A DNA stretch of 9,236 bases, taken from positions 1 through 9,236 of the forward strand of contig VBAY01000069.1 of assembly GCA_005883085.1 (NCBI GenBank). Direction: 5' to 3'. Made by a program: the position numbers and the translations under genes. Below, piece after piece: positions 1-6,306 of this stretch (positions are counted from its first letter, which is position 1; every line of letters starts with the position of its first letter). The stretch is from Candidatus Bathyarchaeota archaeon (GTDB lineage: Archaea > Thermoproteota > Bathyarchaeia > 40CM-2-53-6). The notes beneath the pieces are model-generated. The model made no database searches. It saw only the letters and a list, made by a program, of their open reading frames with translations, and was not told the origin of the DNA.

Positions 1-238
1 GGACCATGTCTGCCATTGCACGCCCGACAAGGGTTAGGCGTCGAACGCTCGATCCTATCGGGTTCCAGTTAACATAGACATCGTAAGCCTCCTTCGTCTT
101 GACGCCTTCCTTGCCATGGAGCAGGAGCCAGACAACAGTGTCCGCTTGAACCTTCAACTCATCAGCTATCTCATAAGTGGACATGCCGCGCTCTTTCAGC
201 TCGCGTGCGCTCTTCGAGAGCTCTTCCAGTGATCTCAC
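1..238 (-). CDS. GfcR/PyrE-like HTH-phosphoribosyltransferase regulator, N-terminal part (runs off window)
   Basis: This is the first 79 codons of a minus-strand gene cut by the window edge. It begins at GTG 238, the only usual start codon after an upstream in-frame TAA. Residues 1-18 form a charged helix. Residues about 18-41 form a helix-turn-helix (GMSTYEIADELKVQADTVVW), followed by a VNWNPIGSSVRRL stretch and the beginning of a PRTase-like domain. This architecture is typical of archaeal orotate-phosphoribosyltransferase-like proteins, including haloarchaeal GfcR, a transcription regulator of sugar metabolism thought to sense PRPP or a related ligand. Whether this copy regulates or catalyses cannot be told, because the PRPP-binding loop lies outside the window. 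It is divergent, 118 bases away, from nicotinate phosphoribosyltransferase, another PRPP-using protein, so control of the shared promoter region is possible but inferred. Confidence 0.8.
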   Translation of the reverse strand, partial: MRSLEELSKSARELKERGMSTYEIADELKVQADTVVWLLLHGKEGVKTKEAYDVYVNWNPIGSSVRRLTLVGRAMADMV

Positions 239-276
239 GTCTGACCGACCCGTACTATTGGAGCTCCTTGAACCTA

Positions 277-284
277 GTTATAAC
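277..284 (-). promoter_or_regulatory. Putative TATA box for the GfcR-like gene
   Basis: GTTATAAC is an 8-bp palindrome lying about 42 bases upstream of the GTG at 238. An archaeal TSS about 25 bases downstream would give a leader of roughly 16 bases. Because it is palindromic, it could in principle also be read on the plus strand. Confidence 0.4.
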
Positions 285-326
285 TTGTCAGATGCTCTCC
301 GGAAAGAGGGAAGTTTTCTACCCTAA

Positions 327-337
327 GATTATAATTC
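327..337 (+). promoter_or_regulatory. TATA box of the nicotinate phosphoribosyltransferase gene (leaderless spacing)
   Basis: GATTATAATTC, preceded by the purine-rich AAG of a BRE-like element. The centre of TTATAA (329-334) is about 25 bases before the GTG at 357, so transcription should start at or next to the start codon. An AAGGGGA stretch at 342-348 could be an alternative weak ribosome site if the transcript is longer. Confidence 0.6.
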
Positions 338-356
338 GTTCAAGGGGACCGCAACA

Positions 357-1559
357 GTGACGAATTTGAGAAAGTTTCAGGTGGCAAGTGAAGACGAGAT
401 CAAGAACGCAGAAACAACAGATGTCTACTTCACACGCACAAGAGAGATTCTCGAAAAGGAAGGATTATCCGATCTTCACGTAACCGCGGAGATAACGACA
501 GGCTCTCTTCCCAAGAACTGGGAGTGGGGAATACTCGCGGGAGTCGAGGAGGCAGCTCACCTCCTAGAAGGTGTGCCCGTTGACGTTCACTCCTTTCCAG
601 AAGGAACTCTGTTTCACTCAAGTGACGTGGAGGGCGTAAGAGAGCCTGTGATGGTGCTTGAGGGGCGGTACCTGGACTTTTGTCTCTACGAGACGCCACT
701 ACTCGGATTGGTCTGTCAAGCATCCGGGATAGCAACCATGGCGGCGCGAGTGAGAAAAGCGGCTGGCAAGAAAACTCTCCTCTCCTTCGGGATTCGCAGA
801 GCTCATCCGGCTCTCGCGCCCATGATCGACCGGTCCTGCTACATCGGCGGGTTCGATGACGTCTCTAGCATAGTTGGCGCGAAGCTTCTCGGAAAAGATC
901 CAGCGGGCACAATGCCTCACTCGCTGATAATTGCGATGGGAGACCAGGTCAAGGCTTGGAAGAGTTTCAACAAACACATTCCGAAGAAGGTGCCGAGGAT
1001 CGCTCTGGTCGACACGTACTATGATGAAAAGACAGAATCTATCTTGGCCGCCGAAGCGCTTGGAAAGGATCTGTTCGGTGTCCGGCTGGATACGCCTAGC
1101 TCGAGACGCGGGAATTTTTCCGAGATTGTTCGAGAGGTGAGATGGGAGTTAGACTCAAGAGGATTTGATCACGTGAAGATATTCCTGTCAGGCGGACTCA
1201 ACGATGAAACGGTCGCTCAACTATCTCTCGCGGGAGTAGATGGGTTTGGGGTTGGAACCTCCGTGAGTAACGCGCCTAGCATCGACTTCGCTTTGGACAT
1301 TGTCGAAGCTGACGGGAAGCCTGTGGCGAAGAGGGGGAAGTTGGGTGGTCGGAAAATGGTCTGGAGATGCGATGAGTGCCTGAGGGAGAAAATAACAGGC
1401 TTGACGGTGGATGCGCCACAGTGTCCGAACTGCGGAGGACCAATGGGGAAGCTACTCGCACCATTCCTCTCGAAAGGAAGATTATCGAAGACGCTTCCCT
1501 CCCCGGACCAAATTCGCGAAAAGGTGCTTGGCCAGCTCAAGCGACTGAGCACTCCCTAG
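357..1559 (+). CDS. pncB: Nicotinate phosphoribosyltransferase, archaeal type with zinc knuckle
   Basis: Makes nicotinate mononucleotide from nicotinate and PRPP with ATP hydrolysis, the Preiss-Handler entry to NAD in the cytosol. The 400-residue product shows the type II PRTase pattern: DVYFTRTREIL (22-32), LSFGIRRAHP (142-151), GTMPHSL (184-190) whose H188 matches the phosphorylated active-site histidine of the family, ALVDTYYDE (216-224), LSGGLNDE (277-284) and GVGTSVSN (298-305) for phosphate binding. A four-cysteine knuckle follows (C338, C341, C356, C359), as in the Thermoplasma acidophilum enzyme and unlike most bacterial PncB. Length is normal for the archaeal family. The GTG start is chosen because it sits at leaderless distance from the TATA box and gives a full N-terminus. 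It stands alone on its strand before the next promoter and faces the GfcR-like gene head to head. The family assignment is secure; the alternative, a nicotinamide-using enzyme, is less likely. Confidence 0.93.
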   Translation: MTNLRKFQVASEDEIKNAETTDVYFTRTREILEKEGLSDLHVTAEITTGSLPKNWEWGILAGVEEAAHLLEGVPVDVHSFPEGTLFHSSDVEGVREPVMVLEGRYLDFCLYETPLLGLVCQASGIATMAARVRKAAGKKTLLSFGIRRAHPALAPMIDRSCYIGGFDDVSSIVGAKLLGKDPAGTMPHSLIIAMGDQVKAWKSFNKHIPKKVPRIALVDTYYDEKTESILAAEALGKDLFGVRLDTPSSRRGNFSEIVREVRWELDSRGFDHVKIFLSGGLNDETVAQLSLAGVDGFGVGTSVSNAPSIDFALDIVEADGKPVAKRGKLGGRKMVWRCDECLREKITGLTVDAPQCPNCGGPMGKLLAPFLSKGRLSKTLPSPDQIREKVLGQLKRLSTP

Positions 1560-1585
1560 AAGACTGGACCCGCGCCAACGCTGGC

Positions 1586-1597
1586 ATCAGGCCTGAT
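1586..1597. repeat. 12-bp perfect palindrome in the NAPRT/dehydratase gap
   Basis: ATCAGGCCTGAT lies 26 bases after the NAPRT stop and about 33 bases upstream of the TATA-like element of the next gene. It could be an operator for a dimeric HTH protein or part of a terminator; a short TTTT follows at 1604-1607. Nothing else supports either role. Confidence 0.35.
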
Positions 1598-1629
1598 AAT
1601 AGGTGATTTTCGGCCGATGTCAGCGCACC

Positions 1630-1635
1630 TTTAAT
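1630..1635 (+). promoter_or_regulatory. Putative TATA box of the dehydratase gene
   Basis: CCTTTAATC is centred about 22 bases before the ATG at 1655, again close to leaderless spacing. It supports residue 1 as the start, although the ATG at 1670 (codon 6) would then have a leader of about 12-15 bases and is not excluded. Confidence 0.4.
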
Positions 1636-1654
1636 CTCAAGCCTAAGAGACCGA

Positions 1655-2629
1655 ATGTCAGACCTAGTTATGATCCAAAGCCACTTGCCGGGGCTGGCCG
1701 ACACTGTTGCGGCGAGCAAGCGGATCGAAGGAGTTGCGACCAAGACCCCGCTCGTTGAGTCGCCGTCACTCTCGAAGAGATTTGGCCGCCAGGTCTACTT
1801 GAAGCTCGAATGCTTCCAACCCATACGGGTTTTCAAGATTCGTGGAGCCTACAACAAGATCTCACAGTTGTCAGCAAGGAACATCGTCTCGGTTTCTTCC
1901 GGGAACCATGGAATGGCGGTAGCCTACAGCTCGCGACTCCTCGGAAAAAAGTGTACCATCATACTGCCCGAGACAGCAGTTCAAGAGAAAGTCAACACTA
2001 TCATCGAGTATGGCGCTGAAGCGATCAAGTACGGAAAATATACGACAGATCGCGATGCGAAGGCCAACGAAATAGTCAGCAAGACCGGAGCGACACTCGT
2101 ACATCCGTTCAACGACCCTGACATCATCGCAGGGCAGGGAACTTGTGGGCTAGAGATAGCGAATCAACTAGACGACTTCGATTCGGTGATTGTTCCAGTC
2201 GGTGGCGGAGGTCTCATATCCGGTATTTCCACCGCGATCAAGTCGCTAAAACCAGAAGCGAAAGTCTACGGGGTCGAGCCGCAGGGCGCACCGAAACTCC
2301 AGGCAGCGCTGAAGGCTGGCAAGATTGTTACATTTGATTCGCCGAAATCGATCGCGGACGGGCTTATCCCATCAGCGGTAGGAGAACTGACCTTTGAAGC
2401 ATGCAAGAGACACGTCGATGGCGTCTACAGCGTTTCGGACGACGAGATTCTTGCAGCAATGAAACTATTGGTTCGTGAAGCCCACGTTTTCCCCGAGCCA
2501 TCCGGAGCGGCTCCCACCGCCGTTCTGCTCGCCAACAAAGATTTGGAGAAGCTTGGTGAGAAAGTTGTGCTAGTCATATCGGGCGGTAATGTGTCGTTGG
2601 ATCTTCTAGCCAAGACGATTACTGGATGA
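1655..2629 (+). CDS. Threonine/serine dehydratase-family PLP enzyme (fold type II)
   Basis: A 324-residue PLP enzyme of the IlvA/TdcB/serine racemase group, expected to deaminate threonine or serine to the 2-oxo acid and ammonia, or to racemise serine. Visible marks: PLP lysine K61 in FKIRGAYNK (60-68), SSGNHG (81-86) binding the substrate carboxylate, the PLP phosphate loop PVGGGGL (181-187), EPSGAAP (281-287), and SGGN (309-312) whose serine usually contacts the pyridine nitrogen. There is no C-terminal ACT domain, so it is not the feedback-inhibited biosynthetic form; the short catabolic or racemase form fits. The usual GSFK before the lysine is RVFK here, and the segment between the lysine motif and SSGNHG is about four residues shorter than common homologues. 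It has its own promoter and ends 10 bases from the converging dehydrogenase gene. Substrate cannot be fixed from sequence; family assignment is secure. Confidence 0.88.
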   Translation: MSDLVMIQSHLPGLADTVAASKRIEGVATKTPLVESPSLSKRFGRQVYLKLECFQPIRVFKIRGAYNKISQLSARNIVSVSSGNHGMAVAYSSRLLGKKCTIILPETAVQEKVNTIIEYGAEAIKYGKYTTDRDAKANEIVSKTGATLVHPFNDPDIIAGQGTCGLEIANQLDDFDSVIVPVGGGGLISGISTAIKSLKPEAKVYGVEPQGAPKLQAALKAGKIVTFDSPKSIADGLIPSAVGELTFEACKRHVDGVYSVSDDEILAAMKLLVREAHVFPEPSGAAPTAVLLANKDLEKLGEKVVLVISGGNVSLDLLAKTITG

Positions 2630-2639
2630 AGATTAGAAC

Positions 2640-3659
2640 CTAGTATTCCTGCCTATCCGTGACGAGGTATTCCGCCGGGTCTACGATATTCTTTGGTTTG
2701 AGACCCCTAAGAAACCGCAGTACGTTAGCGACAGCAAACTTTACTGGTTTTCCGGTGGCTAATCCTGATGGGCCTGACACGTGAGGGGTCCCGATGAAGT
2801 TTGACAATTCGAAGAATGGATGCAAGGTCTTGAGGGACTCTCTTCCTTCCCGATACCACCAAACGTCAGCAGCGTATCGAAAGTCCGGGTTCGTTTTCAG
2901 ATGTTCGTAGAGCGCGGTTTCGTCCACTAGCTCTCCGCGCGCTATGTTCACAAGTATCGCGTCTTTCCTCATCGTGGCAAGCTTGTCAGCATTAATAATC
3001 TTGTTGGTGAACTTTGTGAGCGGGAGCGAGACTATAACCGCATCGCTCTGCGCCAGGACTCTCAAGAGTCCTTTGTCTCCTTGAAATGATCTCACACCGT
3101 TCTCTCGAACAGGTTTTCTCGAGAAGCCATAAATCTTCACGTTGAACCCCTTACCTATTCGCGCAACTGCGGACCCTATGCCGCCGTATCCAAGAATGCC
3201 AAGGGTTTTTTCCTCCAGAATGGTTACTTCTTTCCCGCCTAATGTTCGTCTCAAAGTCCATTGATCAGTCTTGACTGCGTTGTGAAAGTCAACGATCCTC
3301 TTGGCGGCTGATAGCAACAAAGACCAGGCGTACTCGGCAACCTCGTCAGAATAGGCGCCCGCATTACTACAAACAACCACGTTCTTGTCGAGCTGGGCGA
3401 AGGGGATGTGGTTGACACCCGCGAGGATGCTCTGAATAAGTCGCAGATTGCTCATCCTCGACAAGTTTTCGGGGGTAAGAAAACTCGGCCAAAAGAACAC
3501 GAGAAGGATGTTTATCGACGGTAGGAGTTGGCTCAGCGATGCCTCGTCAAGGGCAGTCGAGCTGAAAACTCTTGCATATTTGGACAGGGCCCGAATACTA
3601 CCCGGGTCGACGACATCAGTTGTAATCAACAGATTGGGCCTGGACAATTCGCCGCTCAA
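2640..3659 (-). CDS. D-isomer-specific 2-hydroxyacid dehydrogenase family protein
   Basis: A 339-residue NAD(P)-dependent oxidoreductase of the D-2-hydroxyacid dehydrogenase (glyoxylate/hydroxypyruvate reductase, phosphoglycerate dehydrogenase) superfamily. The substrate domain occupies about 1-105 and the C-terminal tail. The Rossmann domain carries LGILGYGGIGSAVA (153-166; GxGxxG at 157-162), SLPLT (211-215), VNIARGELVDE (237-247) with catalytic R241, and TPHVSG (291-296) with catalytic H293. The usual acid of the triad is unclear: the typical DVFxxEP is replaced by DVWWYREG (265-272), leaving E271 shifted by one. After the second strand the sequence is YGFSRKP (177-183), without the Asp that selects NAD, so NADP use is inferred. 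No ACT domain, so it is not full-length SerA. The TTG at 3659 is the only usual start after an upstream in-frame TGA, with AAAGGA just ahead as a possible ribosome site. Substrate unknown. Confidence 0.87.
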   Translation of the reverse strand: MSGELSRPNLLITTDVVDPGSIRALSKYARVFSSTALDEASLSQLLPSINILLVFFWPSFLTPENLSRMSNLRLIQSILAGVNHIPFAQLDKNVVVCSNAGAYSDEVAEYAWSLLLSAAKRIVDFHNAVKTDQWTLRRTLGGKEVTILEEKTLGILGYGGIGSAVARIGKGFNVKIYGFSRKPVRENGVRSFQGDKGLLRVLAQSDAVIVSLPLTKFTNKIINADKLATMRKDAILVNIARGELVDETALYEHLKTNPDFRYAADVWWYREGRESLKTLHPFFELSNFIGTPHVSGPSGLATGKPVKFAVANVLRFLRGLKPKNIVDPAEYLVTDRQEY

Positions 3660-3721
3660 GCTTCCTTTGTCATAACTTGATTCTCAGTTGGTCTGATTAC
3701 ATGCAGCAAGAGCTAGTTCAG

Positions 3722-3729
3722 CTTTAACC
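3722..3729 (+). promoter_or_regulatory. TATA box of the RecA-fold protein gene (leaderless spacing)
   Basis: CTTTAACC is centred about 25 bases before the ATG at 3750, matching the spacing at the NAPRT gene. This argues for the ATG at 3750 over the in-frame ATG at 3777 (codon 10). Confidence 0.5.
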
Positions 3730-3749
3730 ATAAGTGTTAGAGAAACAGA

Positions 3750-4586
3750 ATGCGCATAGAGCGTGAAACCCCGACTATGGAACAGACCCCGGCGCTAGCA
3801 ATTCTCGAGGATCTCGTTCCCAATGGAATCAGATTCGGAGCAAGCTATCTCGTAGAGTTCGGTCCAGACTCGCCGTGGTACGAAACATCGCTCACAATAG
3901 CCGCTAGCGGATTGAGAAACGGAGCGCGCACAGAGTACCATACCTACATGCATCCACCCCACGAAGTTCGAGAATCCTTAACCAAGCTCGGGCTAGATGT
4001 GAAAGGACTGGAGCGGGGAGACCATCTCAGAATACTGGACACCTACGATGTGATGACCGGGCTGGCCCATCCCGAAACGCCTGAAGGGATGCGATCGAAG
4101 GGAAGGGAGGCTTACGAGCACCAGTCCTTCGACCTCAATCACTGGAGCAACAAGGTAGTCAACATAATTCGAGAAGGAGTTGCCGAGGACGAGAAACAGT
4201 GGCTACACATTGACGACAACACGTCAGTAATGTGTCACTACACCGATGAGAAGTTGATGGTCGATATCTGGAGGACGAGGATCATCCCCTATGCGAGAAT
4301 CCGGGGGCTCGCAATGTTTCATTCAGTGATGATGGGAATCGCGTCTGACTCTTTCTACAAACAGTTTGAATCACTTTGCGATGGCATTATCGAATTCCGA
4401 AGCAGCGACGAGGGAGGACAAGTTGTACACTTTGCCAGGGTGAGAACCCTGCGGGGAATGTCAAGCGACAACAGATGGCGGCGGTTACAGCTTCACAATA
4501 ATGGCTCAGTTACAATCGACCCAGCCAGCAAGCCTAGGGAGCTTGGAATCGGGGGCTGGCTCAAGGGTCCCAAGAAATCGCGATAG
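3750..4586 (+). CDS. KaiC/RAD55-like RecA-fold protein lacking a Walker A motif (pseudo-ATPase)
   Basis: A 278-residue soluble protein that follows the KaiC/archaeal RAD55 domain from end to end. LAILEDLVPNGIRFGASYLVEF (17-38) matches the strand leading to the P-loop. SGLRNGARTEYHTYMHPP (53-70) matches the usual GLxxGExxxYxTxEexP. HLRILDTYDV (92-101), an HIDD segment (153-156) and the closing CDGIIEFR...VVHFARVRTLRG (210-236) complete the core. Where the family has GPPGTGKT, this protein has GPDSPWYE (38-45): the lysine is Y44 and the Thr/Ser is E45, so normal ATP hydrolysis is not expected. A role as a non-catalytic partner or sensor is inferred. The C-terminus past about 258 is a short basic tail. 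It is transcribed from its own promoter, divergent from the dehydrogenase, and ends 6 bases from the converging topoisomerase stop. Fold assignment is fairly sure; function is unknown. Confidence 0.7.
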   Translation: MRIERETPTMEQTPALAILEDLVPNGIRFGASYLVEFGPDSPWYETSLTIAASGLRNGARTEYHTYMHPPHEVRESLTKLGLDVKGLERGDHLRILDTYDVMTGLAHPETPEGMRSKGREAYEHQSFDLNHWSNKVVNIIREGVAEDEKQWLHIDDNTSVMCHYTDEKLMVDIWRTRIIPYARIRGLAMFHSVMMGIASDSFYKQFESLCDGIIEFRSSDEGGQVVHFARVRTLRGMSSDNRWRRLQLHNNGSVTIDPASKPRELGIGGWLKGPKKSR

Positions 4587-4592
4587 AACGAG

Positions 4593-6155
4593 CTAGGCTT
4601 TGGCCCGAGACGCCCAGAGAAATTTTCGCTTCAGTGTTTTGGGATAAATGCCCTTCCAGTCGAATTCTGCCTTGCTTGCCCAGCTCTTGTAGACCCTTGG
4701 ATCAATATAGTTTCTAAGAGACGTGTTCAGATTGTAATCGCGAGTCTTTTTCTGAAGGTCCACATCAAGCTTGAGTTTTCGAATGCGTTCGTCCAGCCTT
4801 ATCTTCTGGTTGTCCGTCTTGACCTCCTTTGTCTTCAGTTCCTCCAATCGTTGTTGCTTCTTAAGGAGGGTTCCCTCCCAGGTCTTGGGTGGGGTCCGTT
4901 TGTGGTTGCATCTGATCGCTGCCTCGAGATTCGCGACGCGCGCATGGTGCAGCTTGACGTAGGGAGATTCATCTAGCTTGAACCCGTTATGTTTTCGCAG
5001 GTAAGTCTGGACTGTCTCAGTGGCATGGTGGGTCCTGAACACTTTCGCTGTTAGTCCTCTCATCGCTTTGTTGAGGAAACGGTTCACGTGATGAGAGGTG
5101 ATTCCATCGAATACAAGGTCCTCGGGCTTCTTTCCCTGCGAGAATTCCTGGAGATTCTTACTAATGGGCATGTACGCTCCGTCAACCTTAAGCGTCTTTT
5201 GCCAACGGACGCTGTCCTTCCCTAGGAAGTCAAACTCGACCCCGTTCGGGAGGAATTTGAGGTGTTCCACTCTTAGGGTTGAGGCACCGACCGTGTCTGC
5301 CTCATCCTCATCTTTCTCGTCGCCCACCCTCATAGCTAGATTGTCTATGAGATAGGAGACGGTCGCGAGCTTGCGCATCTTTAAGTCCGGAGATAGAAGA
5401 TTCTTGTCGATGAACTGTCGAACGTCTGGGAGTCGTCGTTGCAGTTTCCGGGCAGCGTCATATTTCAGCTTGTCTCGTTCTTGGCGTAGATCCGATATGT
5501 CGCTTGGCCAGACGTACTTGCGGACGTTGCTGAGCTTGTCCACCCAGTAAGCGATCCAAATGGACTCATGATCGTGAACAATCTCCTTCCACTTGCCCGG
5601 AGGCGCTTCGACATCCTCGGACAGGTTTAGAACAACATCATCAGGATGAATTCGTGGCTTCCAACGGCCCCTCATCGGATGGCTGCCCCGTCCCATGAAG
5701 AGACTAGGGGGTTCTACCATCCAGTTGGCGACCTCAGTCTTTACCCCATCAATCTCCGCGAACCCATACTTTTCCTTGAGCAAGAGGCGAAGTTGCTTTC
5801 GCTGAGCCGCCATTTTCTTCTTGTAGTCAATATCCTGTCTTTGCAACTCTTCCTTTGCCTGAAACTCGAAGACAGGGGTGAAGTCGATCTCGGCATACTT
5901 TGTGCTTGCAAAGTTTGGGGGGAGAAGGTTGAGAAAATCTGAAAGAAAGTTTGCCTGGAAAACCGGGTCTTGGATGTAGGGTGTGGTTCGCTTTTTTCCC
6001 CACGCGTAAGCTAACTCCTCGGCTTCAGGGGAGAGTTGGACGACTGAGCCATGGATTCGGATGGAGAGTCTCCTAGGCTCGTACAACGGCGGAAACGCCA
6101 CACCGTTGTGCCTCAACTCTTTCCATGCCATGACAAGTTCCTCTGTTCTGTTCAC
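4593..6155 (-). CDS. DNA topoisomerase IB (eukaryote/thaumarchaeal type)
   Basis: Relaxes positive and negative supercoils through a transient 3'-phosphotyrosyl nick, without ATP. The 520-residue protein carries the core DNA-binding part (about 10-225), with PPSLFMGRGSHPMRGRWKPR (149-168) resembling the human PPGLFRGRG-HP motif. The catalytic part follows: R276 (LAMRVGDEKDEDEADTVG), K313 (LGKDSVRW), R374 (FRTHHAT), H418 (CNHKRTPP) and the nucleophile Y483 (NTSLRNYIDPRV). These correspond to human R488, K532, R590, H632 and Y723, so the enzyme should be active. Residues about 425-475 form a charged helical linker. The long charged N-terminal region of the human enzyme is missing, as in archaeal forms. 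The GTG at 6155 gives the longest frame, but the ATG at 6131 (codon 9) has a well-placed GAGG and may be the true start. Its presence points to Thaumarchaeota or relatives. Confidence 0.95.
   Translation of the reverse strand: MNRTEELVMAWKELRHNGVAFPPLYEPRRLSIRIHGSVVQLSPEAEELAYAWGKKRTTPYIQDPVFQANFLSDFLNLLPPNFASTKYAEIDFTPVFEFQAKEELQRQDIDYKKKMAAQRKQLRLLLKEKYGFAEIDGVKTEVANWMVEPPSLFMGRGSHPMRGRWKPRIHPDDVVLNLSEDVEAPPGKWKEIVHDHESIWIAYWVDKLSNVRKYVWPSDISDLRQERDKLKYDAARKLQRRLPDVRQFIDKNLLSPDLKMRKLATVSYLIDNLAMRVGDEKDEDEADTVGASTLRVEHLKFLPNGVEFDFLGKDSVRWQKTLKVDGAYMPISKNLQEFSQGKKPEDLVFDGITSHHVNRFLNKAMRGLTAKVFRTHHATETVQTYLRKHNGFKLDESPYVKLHHARVANLEAAIRCNHKRTPPKTWEGTLLKKQQRLEELKTKEVKTDNQKIRLDERIRKLKLDVDLQKKTRDYNLNTSLRNYIDPRVYKSWASKAEFDWKGIYPKTLKRKFLWASRAKA
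6140..6143 (-). promoter_or_regulatory. Possible Shine-Dalgarno favouring the ATG at 6131 for topoisomerase IB
   Basis: On the minus strand, GAGG lies 8 bases before the in-frame ATG at 6131-6129. A TATA-like CTATTCATA (about 6174-6166) would place the TSS near 6145, inside the upstream GTG version. Together they suggest a protein 8 residues shorter than the longest frame. Confidence 0.35.
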
Positions 6156-6232
6156 TCGTTACCAGTATGAATAGCTCGGGGTCCGGTCTTCATTCCCAAT
6201 AACCGCGCAAAAGTTGTAAATGAGGATTTTTG

Positions 6233-6238
6233 TTAAAA
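6233..6238 (+). promoter_or_regulatory. AT-rich element in the topoisomerase/membrane-protein divergent region
   Basis: TTAAAA within the 151-base gap 6156-6306. On the plus strand it would start a transcript near 6261, with a leader of about 45 bases to the TTG at 6307. On the minus strand it would give a leader of about 55 bases for topoisomerase. Neither use is certain, and I see no other structure in the gap. Confidence 0.3.
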
Positions 6239-6306
6239 GCCATGTCATGAATCACAAAGGACCGGGATAGACTAAAGAAGGCCAGATGGATTGAGTCTAG
6301 ATTAGT

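Noticed and set aside
3671..3673. ATG on the minus strand just upstream of the dehydrogenase start.
   Set aside because: It is in another frame and meets a TGA after five codons.
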